Assembly (NCBI GenBank): GCA_021815065.1 | Contig: JAKAHI010000030.1 | Span: 1-9,337, forward strand | Source: a bacterium | GTDB lineage: Bacteria; JAMCPX01 | Reading direction: 5' to 3' | Length of the DNA stretch: 9,337 nt | Shown here: positions 1-6,864 of the stretch, piece after piece | Layout of the letters: each line of letters begins with the position of its first letter | How positions within the stretch are numbered: the first letter of the stretch is position 1 | Notes under the pieces: model-generated | Database searches by the model: none | What the model was told of the DNA's origin: nothing | What the model saw: the letters and a program-made list of their open reading frames with translations, nothing else | Made by a program: the position numbers and the translations under genes

Positions 1-4
1 TCTC

Positions 5-442
5 ATGGCATTCCCCGGGCCATCAAAAGGATATGTCATGGTGGATAGTTCAATCGTTCTCTCTTATGATACGTCTGCTGAGCGGACATTCCAGATAAGC
101 TTGAAGGCGATCAACCTCTCACAGGGGCAGCACATGGCATACCTGAAGGTTTTATCCGGGCAGATGCCCGATTCTTTTATTATAAACCAGCATAACGATA
201 CGCCGGATGCTTGCGTGTCGCTGATGAGAACAAAGGGATTTACTATGGGGGCTGCGAATCAATACGTTCCTCTGAATATTGCCCAGGCATCGTTGGGAAA
301 TATTATCGCGCAGGTAACGAAAAAGTCACCCACGGCACTTTCTCTGGAAGCAATGCCGGTTGTCAAAGAAACAGAGCTTCCATCTCAGAGGGCACTCAGA
401 ACATACAACGAATCTATAAGTCCGATGAGACCTTTTAAATAA
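5..442 (+). CDS. Hypothetical protein, first visible gene of the exopolysaccharide export operon; 5' end uncertain or cut off
   Basis: I do not recognise this protein. The reading frame is open to the left edge of the window, so the ATG at 5 may be internal and the true start outside. An alternative in-frame ATG at 38 has a good Shine-Dalgarno sequence (AAAAGGA at 25-31, spacing 6) and would give 134 residues. From either visible start there is no signal peptide or membrane segment. The first half alternates polar and hydrophobic residues (for example VLSYD, FQISLKAI, AYLKVLSG), suggesting beta-strands. A more helical stretch follows (LNIAQASLGNIIAQV), and the last 35 residues are polar and probably disordered. 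It ends 6 bases before a CsgG-like gene, so it is likely co-transcribed with the exporter. If extended upstream it could be the C-terminal end of an exported protein. Function unknown. Confidence 0.6.
   Translation: MAFPGPSKGYVMVDSSIVLSYDTSAERTFQISLKAINLSQGQHMAYLKVLSGQMPDSFIINQHNDTPDACVSLMRTKGFTMGAANQYVPLNIAQASLGNIIAQVTKKSPTALSLEAMPVVKETELPSQRALRTYNESISPMRPFK
25..31 (+). promoter_or_regulatory. Candidate Shine-Dalgarno site supporting an ATG start at 38
   Basis: AAAAGGA lies 6 bases before the in-frame ATG at 38. It is a better ribosome-binding site than anything visible for the ATG at 5, which has only four bases upstream in the window. It could also be chance, since the bases encode Lys-Gly if the reading frame begins further upstream. 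Confidence 0.35.
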
Positions 443-448
443 ATAATA

Positions 449-1003
449 ATGAAACGCAATATATTTGTCAGCATTTTTATAGCCGGGATAGTATTGACTT
501 CACAGGGTGCAGTGAGGGCAGATTCTCTTGTTTATGCAGCGCCGGGTTTTTATATTGTCCAGGGAACAACGATCGCAGTCGCACCTTTCCAGAATCTTAC
601 CCAGGCTCAATTTGCCGGTGACAGGGTTTCGAATTATATTGCAACTACGTTTGCCCGGAGCAGGATGTTCAGGGTCTATGGCGAGAACCTGTTTCAGATC
701 CGCATGCCGTACGCAGGATTGAATCCTGCACTCCCGGTCGATCGATCGATAGCTATGAAGATCGGGCAGCCGGCAGGCTTAAACTATGTTATTTTCGGCA
801 GCGTCGTAGAATACGGGTATCAGCTTACACCGCAGGGGATCAGAACGCTTCCCATTGTCGGGGTTGATGTAAGAATAGTGGATATTCATTCGGGAAGGAT
901 CGTGTTTGCGGGGTCTTTTGCAAAAGAAGGCGCGTCCGGCGGTACTCTGGATGGCGTTGCAAAGGAAGTTGTCAGAGAGTTTTACGAGAAGGCAGTCAAG
1001 TGA
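449..1003 (+). CDS. Secreted CsgG/LpoB-like periplasmic protein
   Basis: A 184-residue exported protein. Residues 1-24 form a signal peptide (MKR followed by a hydrophobic core, cleavage predicted after Val-Arg-Ala) with no lipobox Cys, so the mature protein should be soluble in the periplasm or peripherally attached. The mature part has the pattern of the CsgG/LpoB/GNA1162 fold: a strand IAVAPFQNLT, a helix ending in a strand that describes a target (FARSRMFRVYGE), then GLNYVIFGSVVEYGYQ, a strand VGVDVRIVDIHSGRIVFAGSF, and a C-terminal helix. In known members this fold makes outer-membrane secretion pores (CsgG) or activates peptidoglycan synthases (LpoB). Which role applies here cannot be read from the sequence. 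The start ATG is 6 bases after the previous stop and has only a weak ribosome site; the end overlaps the next gene by 4 bases. The family call is by motif recognition only. Confidence 0.75.
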   Translation: MKRNIFVSIFIAGIVLTSQGAVRADSLVYAAPGFYIVQGTTIAVAPFQNLTQAQFAGDRVSNYIATTFARSRMFRVYGENLFQIRMPYAGLNPALPVDRSIAMKIGQPAGLNYVIFGSVVEYGYQLTPQGIRTLPIVGVDVRIVDIHSGRIVFAGSFAKEGASGGTLDGVAKEVVREFYEKAVK

Positions 1004-2025
1004 AGATAATCAGCAGATTGATTATTCTCTTCTTCCTGTTTATAGCCGGCTGTTCGTCCACGGTCTCTTCCGACTTTCTTATACCCGGTGCAAGCGTTGA
1101 CAATATCAGCTGTATCGCAGTGCTTCCGTTAAAAAATAAAACGCAGGACCCCAATGCCGGCAATGCAGTGGCGGACATTCTTTCCATAGACCTTATGAAG
1201 CACCAGGACTTCAACGTGATGGACAGGATGGAGGTTGAAAGGGTATTACGGGAACGGGACATCTATACACCGGACGGAATATCCCCGGATGATGCCGCAG
1301 GAATGGGTATTATATTGGGTGTTCAGGCTGTTTTCGCAGGCGAGGTGACGCAATATTACTATAAACCCTCAAGCCTTCCTACAGAGGGCGCGGTTCCTAC
1401 CGTACAGCTCAGCCTTTCCCTTATTGATGCGGCAACAGGCCAGGTCATATGGACAGGCAAGGGTACATTTACCCCATCGGGACTGCTTGCAGAGGGAACG
1501 CCTCCCATAACAGGTGTGGTACAGGAAGGCATAGAAGCATTGCTTGGTTCTTTCTATAACGGTATAAATCCGAGGGCTCAGGCATCATCAAGGGTGTGCT
1601 GGTATGATCCGAACACCATATTCTCGCGGGTCATCGTCGCACGACCTCAGATACCGCAAACACCCCGGGCGGCAGCGCAAGCACCGCAGCGCCAGGCTCA
1701 GCCTGCCCCGCAGCAGCAACAGCGCGCGGCTTCTGTGGAAAGGCCCCAGGTCCAGATGCCGCCGGCAAAGGTGTCTATCTTGAATGCAAGCGGCAATCCG
1801 AGGGCATCCATGCTGGTCGGTGTGGCACTCATCAAAGATAAGATCAACGTTGTCAATGTAAGTACGGAGAAATATTCAAAACCCAGGACGATAGTTTATT
1901 ACAGGGCAAATTATTATGACCAGGCCTTGCACATAGCAAGGTTGCTCAGGAAGATGCCGCAGCTTGTCGAATCACCGACATACAAATGGGACATCACGGT
2001 TATGATCGGCAAGGATCTAAAATAG
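1000..2025 (+). CDS. Outer-membrane lipoprotein with CsgG-like domain, P/Q-rich linker and LytR_C-like domain
   Basis: A 341-residue lipoprotein. The lipobox Ile-Ala-Gly-Cys puts the lipidated Cys at residue 18; Ser at +2 suggests sorting to the outer membrane. Residues about 35-187 look like a CsgG/LpoB-type domain: ISCIAVLPLKNKT, a helix, FNVMDRMEVERVL, GVQAVFAGEVTQY, LSLSLIDAATGQVIWTGKG. Residues about 215-256 are a Pro/Gln/Ala-rich linker. Residues 257-341 match the LytR_C pattern: VSILNASGNP at the start, RTIVYYRANYYDQALHIARLL in the middle and ITVMIGKDL at the end. LytR_C is best known at the C-terminus of LytR-CpsA-Psr enzymes that attach glycopolymers to the wall. The start is GTG at 1000, overlapping the previous stop as GTGA, with AGAAGG 7 bases upstream, which points to translational coupling. 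Cys38 and Cys200 could pair. I infer a bridge between outer membrane and cell wall or polymer beside the exporter. Confidence 0.8.
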   Translation: MKIISRLIILFFLFIAGCSSTVSSDFLIPGASVDNISCIAVLPLKNKTQDPNAGNAVADILSIDLMKHQDFNVMDRMEVERVLRERDIYTPDGISPDDAAGMGIILGVQAVFAGEVTQYYYKPSSLPTEGAVPTVQLSLSLIDAATGQVIWTGKGTFTPSGLLAEGTPPITGVVQEGIEALLGSFYNGINPRAQASSRVCWYDPNTIFSRVIVARPQIPQTPRAAAQAPQRQAQPAPQQQQRAASVERPQVQMPPAKVSILNASGNPRASMLVGVALIKDKINVVNVSTEKYSKPRTIVYYRANYYDQALHIARLLRKMPQLVESPTYKWDITVMIGKDLK

Positions 2026-2043
2026 GTGAGGTAGGGGTATCAC

Positions 2044-3192
2044 ATGTCAAGAACTACAAATTTTATTTTTGTTGTATTAGCAGGTCTTGTTATCCTTGCA
2101 ATAGCCAGCAAGGCTGTATATGCACAGCAGGAAGACAAAAGGTTGTTCAGAGCGTATCTGTCGTTAAGCGATGCTTATGATACAAATGTTTTAAGAAGCG
2201 GCGAACAGTCTGCCAATAAAAGTGATAATATCATTTATATTCAGCCGTCCCTTGCCGTTCTCCTGCCGTTTCGATTCGGAGCCGATTTTGATCTTGATTA
2301 TACCTTTACCTATCTGAAGTATAGTAAGTATACTCAATACGATACCTATTATAACAATTTAAATGTCTCCCTGAACTTCTATCCGGTAAAAAATCTTATG
2401 TTCGGTATATTGGATTCTTACACCATGGTCCCTATATCCCCGCAACTGCCGACCTACGCGGTTACCAACATAACGCAGGCCAATTATTTGAATCCGTACA
2501 TTGCCTACAAATTCGTTATAGCTCCGCGGTTTGATATCGATGCGCGGTATGATTTCATCTATGCAAGCTTTCCCGGTTCCCTGGGCATAGGATACTATGT
2601 CAATGAACCCCAGATCAATGCCGATATTCTTGCAAGCCGCCTGATAAAGATAAAACCCGGGTTCAGGTACATATCCCAGACCTTTACTTCATCAACGCTG
2701 GGTACGATCAACCAGTCCCAGCCTTACCTGGAACTCGATATAGCCCATGGCTCGCAATTATCCTTTACGGGAAGTTATAGCTATGTTTCCTTCGGGTTCA
2801 AAAACAGTTCGCAATCCGGGAACCTATACCTTGCAAAGCTTACCTACAAACCGGATGACCGGCTGACGTCGGACCTGTATGCCGACGGCTCAAAATCGTT
2901 TGATATTTTCGGAAGGCTGTATACTCAGTTTGAAGCAGGACTGGATGCCCGGTACCATATAACCCGGAGGCTGGTTTCGAATATCGAAGCAAAATATGTA
3001 AAGATAAAGTACGCGGGAGAAAATTACTATACAGACGCATCGGGCGGTGATATTGGTTTAAGCTATAAGTTTATCCCATGGTCGGAAATATTCGCGACAT
3101 ACTATTATTATGATGAAAAACCAGAATCTTCAAATGTTACCGGTTACCAGGACTCAAGGATACTTGTCGGTATCCGTGCCGGCTTGCTGTAG
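2044..3192 (+). CDS. Outer-membrane beta-barrel, BBP2-like exopolysaccharide porin
   Basis: A 382-residue protein with a signal peptide (hydrophobic residues 7-22, cleavage after Val-Tyr-Ala at 27). The rest is dense in alternating aromatic and hydrophobic strands separated by polar turns, typical of an outer-membrane barrel: for example GADFDLDYTFTYLKY, FDIDARYDFIYASF, QLSFTGSYSYVSFG, LTSDLYADGSKSF, SEIFATYYYYDE. The early motif SDAYDTNVLRSG and the ending SRILVGIRAGLL resemble the 'putative beta-barrel porin 2' group found in exopolysaccharide clusters. In Myxococcus such barrels (the Wzp proteins) partner with OPX proteins that cannot span the outer membrane themselves. That matches the next gene, which overlaps this one. 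The last residue is Leu rather than the usual Phe. The ribosome site is TAGGGG at 2032-2037, 6 bases before the ATG. The barrel call is strong; the subfamily and role rest on motif and context. Confidence 0.85.
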   Translation: MSRTTNFIFVVLAGLVILAIASKAVYAQQEDKRLFRAYLSLSDAYDTNVLRSGEQSANKSDNIIYIQPSLAVLLPFRFGADFDLDYTFTYLKYSKYTQYDTYYNNLNVSLNFYPVKNLMFGILDSYTMVPISPQLPTYAVTNITQANYLNPYIAYKFVIAPRFDIDARYDFIYASFPGSLGIGYYVNEPQINADILASRLIKIKPGFRYISQTFTSSTLGTINQSQPYLELDIAHGSQLSFTGSYSYVSFGFKNSSQSGNLYLAKLTYKPDDRLTSDLYADGSKSFDIFGRLYTQFEAGLDARYHITRRLVSNIEAKYVKIKYAGENYYTDASGGDIGLSYKFIPWSEIFATYYYYDEKPESSNVTGYQDSRILVGIRAGLL

Positions 3193-4042
3193 GCTCATAC
3201 TTTTCGTAGCTGTTCTCTTCCTTTTACACTCTTCCGTGCTCCGTGCACAGGGAGAGTATCTCGTCGGACCTGGTGATGTACTGAGTATAGAGGTTTTCGG
3301 GGAAAAAGACCTCTCCGGGAATGTTACTGTTTCTCAGGACGGAAAGATTAAAAATATCCTGCTCGGTGATGTCGTGGTTGAGGGACTCACCACGGGGCAG
3401 ATAGAAGAGCTGCTGACAAAGGAGCTGGGCAAGGAGTATCTTGTCGACCCAAAGGTTACGGTATCCATTCAGGAATACAAAAGCCATAAGGTCTATGTGC
3501 TCGGCGAGGTGGAAAAACCGGGAACATACGCTCTTACGACGCAGAGCAGACTGCTCGATATTCTCCTCAAGGCGGGAGGACCGACATCGAATGCAGGGGA
3601 CAATGTGTCTATTCTCCGGCGTGAGGGCGGCACCCTCGATCACATAAAGGTGGACATAACACGGCTTTTTGTCGATGGCGATCTCTCCCAGAATATACCG
3701 ATAAAAGACGGTGACATAATCTATGTCTCACGCGAGGAGAAGGGGAATATTACCAGCAGGTTCTATGAGAAAAAACTCAACCTTTTTTATGTTGTCGGTG
3801 AGGTTAAAGCTCCGGGTGCGTACGAACTGCATGAGGGGTATACCGTATTAAACGCCATTCTGCAGGCCGGCGGGTTTACGGATTACTCCAAGAAAAACGG
3901 GGTAATGCTTGTCCGGTATGAAAATGGAGTGAGAAAGGTTTACCATTTGAAAATGGGCGATGTGATGGATAAAGGCGAATTGTCGAAAGATATGCACGTC
4001 CGTGCGTCCGATCTTATCATTGTGCCCGAGAGTTTATTCTAA
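3176..4042 (+). CDS. Wza-like polysaccharide export protein (OPX) with two SLBB domains and no outer-membrane helix
   Basis: A 288-residue periplasmic export protein. Residues 1-24 form a signal peptide ending Leu-Arg-Ala before Gln, without a lipobox. Residues about 26-100 are the polysaccharide-export domain, opening with YLVGPGDVLSIEVFGE. Residues about 105-149 and 204-248 are SLBB domains, marked by VYVLGEVEKPGTY and FYVVGEVKAPGAY, each followed by a helix ending AGG. The protein stops at IIVPESLF, directly after the last strand, so it lacks the amphipathic helix by which E. coli Wza crosses the outer membrane. It probably forms a periplasmic ring between the upstream barrel and the downstream Wzc-like protein. 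Start choice: GTG at 3176 gives a normal-length signal peptide and a 17-base overlap. TTG at 3164 and ATG at 3110 are also in frame; AAGGA at 3156-3160 is badly spaced for both TTG and GTG, and the ATG would need an 83-base overlap and has no ribosome site. Confidence 0.9.
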   Translation: MPACCRLILFVAVLFLLHSSVLRAQGEYLVGPGDVLSIEVFGEKDLSGNVTVSQDGKIKNILLGDVVVEGLTTGQIEELLTKELGKEYLVDPKVTVSIQEYKSHKVYVLGEVEKPGTYALTTQSRLLDILLKAGGPTSNAGDNVSILRREGGTLDHIKVDITRLFVDGDLSQNIPIKDGDIIYVSREEKGNITSRFYEKKLNLFYVVGEVKAPGAYELHEGYTVLNAILQAGGFTDYSKKNGVMLVRYENGVRKVYHLKMGDVMDKGELSKDMHVRASDLIIVPESLF

Positions 4043-4043
4043 A

Positions 4044-5894
4044 ATGCCCCAGCAGCTATCAGACACAAAAAGCGATTTAAAATACTATATTGACCTGCTG
4101 CTCCAGCGCCGCTTGCTGATTTTCGTAGTATTCTTCGTTACCCTTCTGATGGTCATGATAGATTATCTCGTGACCCCTCCTACCTATACCGCAAGGGCGA
4201 AGCTCCTGATAGAACCGGAACACTATACCAACCTCAATACCGGAAATTCCGGACAGGAGCCTCCGATGTTTTATTTTCAAACGCAGGTTGAACTCATAAA
4301 GAGTGAGCCCGTCGTGTCTCTTGCCGCAGCGAGTTTGGGGGTACAAAAGGGGACACGGGATTTTCAGGACATGGTCTCGAAACTGAAAAGAAACACATCG
4401 GTCGAGCGGATCCCGGATTCAAGGATATTGACCATATCGGTAAAGTCGCACAACCCGCTCTTTGCGGCGCACGCGGCAAACGCAATAATAGACAGTTATA
4501 TAAAATTTCTCAATGAACAAAAAAGAAAACGTATCAGCAATATCACCCTGTGGCTGCAGGGGGAACTCACATCCCTGAAGAACAAGGTCGAGACATCGGA
4601 AATGGCCCTGATAAAGTACGTTGAACAGCAGGAGACGACAAGCAACAATGACTCTGTCATGTTTCTCGGCGATCCATCGGACAATGCCGGGACAAAGGCC
4701 TTGTCCGAGCTTGAAACAAAATATATAACACTGCAGATAGAGCTCACCAACATGATGCAAAAGTATAAAGACAAATATCCTCTCGTCGTGCAATTGAAAA
4801 ACGACATAACTGCAATCAATATAAGAATAAACATGATGAAGCAGGCAATGATTGAGGCGAACAAAAAGCGGATCAAGTATATTATGCTCAGCAGGGATGC
4901 CGATCTGAGCAAGGATCTGTACAGCATGCTGACCAAGGAGTTGAAAGAAGTGAATGTTTTCGGTGAGATCGGTTATCCCACTGCCACCATCATAGAACAT
5001 GCAAGCGAGCCCGGAAGAAGATCGGACAGGGGGCTCGTATTCTGGTTATTATTCGGCATATTTATATCCATGATAACCGGTGTTGCTTCCGCGTTTATTG
5101 CGGATCAAATAGACAACAGTATAAAGAGTGAGTCGGATATCGAGAGATTTATAAAGCATCCTATTATCGGCGCATTGCCCTATCTCGATGAATTGAAAGG
5201 GAAGGAGCCTCACCGGCTGTTGGGCATTCTGAATAGTACCTCGTCTCAGGTTTATGTGGAAATGCTGAGGCTGTTGAGAACGAATTTGAAATATTCTTTT
5301 ATAGCAAAGGCCGGCAAGGTATTGCTCGTCACATCCACCGGAGAAAACGAGGGGAAAACCACGTTATCGGCAAGTCTCGCGTACATCCTTTCCATTACAG
5401 GGGCAAAGGTCCTGCTTATGGATGCGGATGTAAAGAAACCCAATGTACATAAGCTATTCAAAAGCGAGCAGACCCCGGGTTATACGGAACTCCTCATCGA
5501 CGATAAACTCGACAGCGCTGCTATCATAAAAGACAGCGGCTATGATAATCTTTATTACATGACGGCAGGCAGGCAGCCTCCGGATTTTGCAGAGCTGCTC
5601 GATTCGCCGAAATCAAAATCCCTGCTGGAATCGTTCAAGGATAAATTCGACTATATCATCGTAGATTCGCCTCCTATCGGCATAATCTCGGATGCCGCAA
5701 TACTATCGTCCCTTGTAGATGGCGTACTGTTCGTTGTAAAGGCCAACGGCTATCCAAGGGAACATGTTTTAAGAAGCATCAAATCCCTGAGCTCTGTTAA
5801 TGCAAAAATTACCGGCATTGTTCTCACCCATCTTGACAGGGGCAAGGGCTATTATTACAGGAGTTATTACAGCAAAGGTTATTATCGCGAATAA
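4044..5894 (+). CDS. Wzc-type chain-length regulator fused to BY-kinase (tyrosine autokinase)
   Basis: A 616-residue inner-membrane protein that controls polysaccharide chain length and export. Residues about 10-60 are the Wzz domain start with a membrane helix at 24-43. A long periplasmic region with helical coiled coils covers about 160-300, and a second membrane helix covers about 330-353. The cytoplasmic kinase carries the EX2RX2R oligomerisation motif (E406, R409, R412), a Walker A motif STGENEGKTT with K438, Walker A' LLMDADVKKP (D460, D462) and Walker B YIIVDSPP (D541). The tail from 602 holds seven Tyr (603-605, 608-609, 613-614), the usual autophosphorylation cluster. Walker A has ENEGK where many relatives have PGEGK, but the key Lys is kept. 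This is the single-chain layout of proteobacterial Wzc rather than the split layout of Firmicutes. The ATG at 4044 is 1 base after the previous stop; an in-frame ATG at 4002 would overlap that gene. No cognate phosphatase is in the window. Confidence 0.93.
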   Translation: MPQQLSDTKSDLKYYIDLLLQRRLLIFVVFFVTLLMVMIDYLVTPPTYTARAKLLIEPEHYTNLNTGNSGQEPPMFYFQTQVELIKSEPVVSLAAASLGVQKGTRDFQDMVSKLKRNTSVERIPDSRILTISVKSHNPLFAAHAANAIIDSYIKFLNEQKRKRISNITLWLQGELTSLKNKVETSEMALIKYVEQQETTSNNDSVMFLGDPSDNAGTKALSELETKYITLQIELTNMMQKYKDKYPLVVQLKNDITAINIRINMMKQAMIEANKKRIKYIMLSRDADLSKDLYSMLTKELKEVNVFGEIGYPTATIIEHASEPGRRSDRGLVFWLLFGIFISMITGVASAFIADQIDNSIKSESDIERFIKHPIIGALPYLDELKGKEPHRLLGILNSTSSQVYVEMLRLLRTNLKYSFIAKAGKVLLVTSTGENEGKTTLSASLAYILSITGAKVLLMDADVKKPNVHKLFKSEQTPGYTELLIDDKLDSAAIIKDSGYDNLYYMTAGRQPPDFAELLDSPKSKSLLESFKDKFDYIIVDSPPIGIISDAAILSSLVDGVLFVVKANGYPREHVLRSIKSLSSVNAKITGIVLTHLDRGKGYYYRSYYSKGYYRE

Positions 5895-5942
5895 GAACGG
5901 CACGGATGGGTGAACTTCCTTATTGCATTTTCCTTGTTTAGG

Positions 5943-5957
5943 ATGATAGTATATCAT
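5943..5957. promoter_or_regulatory. Perfect inverted repeat, possible operator
   Basis: ATGATA and TATCAT form a perfect dyad around a 3-base GTA centre. It ends 3 bases before the candidate -35 box at 5961. The position suits an activator or repressor site for the GAF/receiver operon. The region is A/T-rich, so chance is possible. Confidence 0.35.
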
Positions 5958-5960
5958 ATA

Positions 5961-5989
5961 TTGACATTTTGTATGCTATGGCATATCAC
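5961..5989 (+). promoter_or_regulatory. Candidate sigma-70 promoter for the GAF/receiver operon
   Basis: A consensus -35 box TTGACA lies at 5961-5966. With 17-base spacing the -10 box is TATCAC at 5984-5989, four of six matches to TATAAT. Transcription would begin near 5996, leaving a leader of about 18 bases that holds the ribosome site AGAGG (6001-6005). The spacer contains the short hairpin TATGC-TATG-GCATA (5972-5985), which could be a second protein-binding site. The strong -35, the position in the only sizeable intergenic gap and the short leader support the call; the -10 is mediocre. Confidence 0.5.
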
Positions 5990-6013
5990 TTTATAAAATC
6001 AGAGGTATGACAA

Positions 6014-6850
6014 ATGGACAAAAAGGAAGAAAAAGATAGAAACATCTTCGAGAGAGCGGAAGAGTTCCTGCAGGTTTTTAAAAAGGGTGCGGAATTTACC
6101 CAGGAACTTTTAAAAACCAATGAGCAGCTGAGATACAGGATATTGCAGCTTGAAGAAGAGGGTATGTCCTTAAAAACGAACCCGGTGCTCCCCGATAAGC
6201 AGTATGAAGAACTTGCAAAGCAGATCGAAGCATTAAAAGAGGAGCGGGAAGAAATAACGAAGCGGATCAAAGAGATCGAGAACGAAAACAAGGATTTTGC
6301 CATACGGTATGTCGAAGTAGAAGAAGAAAACAATAACCTTGCGAACCTGTATATCGCAAGCTATCAGCTTCACTCCACCCTTGATTTCAAGGAAGTGCTG
6401 CAGATTATCCTCGAAATTATAATAAATTTAATCGGTGCGGAAGAGTTCGGTATTTTCCTGCTTGACGAGAAAACACACGAATTAAAAATAATGGCATCCG
6501 AAGGTATCGATGAGACGCAGGTGCCGTCGATAAATATGGGAGTAGGGACAATCGGCAGGGTGGCAAAGAACGGCGAACCTTACTTCATGGAGGACATGTC
6601 CGATTCATCAAAGACAGATTGGCTCAACCCTATGGTTGCAATACCGCTGAAGATAAAGGAGCATGTTATCGGCGTCATTGTTATCTACCGGCTGTTACAG
6701 CAGAAAAAAAACTTTACCCCGCTTGACCATGAACTCTTCACCCTGCTTGCGGGCCATGCTGCAACGGCTATTTTCAGTTCAAAACTTTATTCGGAATCCG
6801 AGAGGAAATTATCCACGATACAGGGTTTCATAGACCTGCTGACGAAGTAG
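6014..6850 (+). CDS. Coiled-coil GAF-domain sensor protein without an output domain
   Basis: A 278-residue cytoplasmic protein without signal peptide or membrane segment. Residues 5-50 and 64-112 are charged heptad-like helices (for example EALKEEREEITKRIKEIEN) that should form a coiled coil and dimerise the protein. Residues about 122-256 are a GAF domain: an opening helix with STLDFKEVLQIILEIIINLIGAE, then FGIFLLDEKTHELKIMASEG, GVGTIGRVAKNGEPYFMEDM, VAIPLKIKEHVIGVIVIYR and a closing helix with HELFTLLAGHAATAIFSSKLY. GAF domains bind small ligands or act as protein contacts; no Cys/His set for haem or bilin is evident. No kinase, GGDEF, phosphatase or DNA-binding domain follows, so it must signal through a partner. 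The obvious candidate is the receiver encoded 14 bases downstream. The start has AGAGG 8 bases upstream. Target unknown. Confidence 0.88.
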   Translation: MDKKEEKDRNIFERAEEFLQVFKKGAEFTQELLKTNEQLRYRILQLEEEGMSLKTNPVLPDKQYEELAKQIEALKEEREEITKRIKEIENENKDFAIRYVEVEEENNNLANLYIASYQLHSTLDFKEVLQIILEIIINLIGAEEFGIFLLDEKTHELKIMASEGIDETQVPSINMGVGTIGRVAKNGEPYFMEDMSDSSKTDWLNPMVAIPLKIKEHVIGVIVIYRLLQQKKNFTPLDHELFTLLAGHAATAIFSSKLYSESERKLSTIQGFIDLLTK

Positions 6851-6864
6851 ATAGGAAAAATGTT

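Noticed and set aside
738..750. TCGA tandem repeat in the first CsgG-like gene
   Set aside because: It is only about three copies of a 4-base unit inside ordinary coding sequence (Val-Asp-Arg-Ser-Ile) with no sign of function.
3224..3643. Minus-strand frame of 139 residues opposite the OPX gene
   Set aside because: It is fully antisense to the conserved export and SLBB domains and has no recognisable motif.
4419..5000. Long minus-strand open frames (193 and 146 residues) inside the Wzc-like gene
   Set aside because: They lie antisense to a gene with clear family motifs, have low-complexity Cys/Leu/Ile/Ser-rich translations and no ribosome site or recognisable domain; they are reading-frame shadows.
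5890..5924. Possible terminator after the export operon (AATAAG paired with CTTATT)
   Set aside because: The stem is only 6 A/T-rich pairs with a 23-base loop, overlaps the stop codon and is not followed by a clean T run.
5979..5994. Sigma-54-like element starting TGGCAT before the GAF gene
   Set aside because: The -24 half is partly matched, but the -12 position lacks the required GC; the sigma-70 reading fits better.
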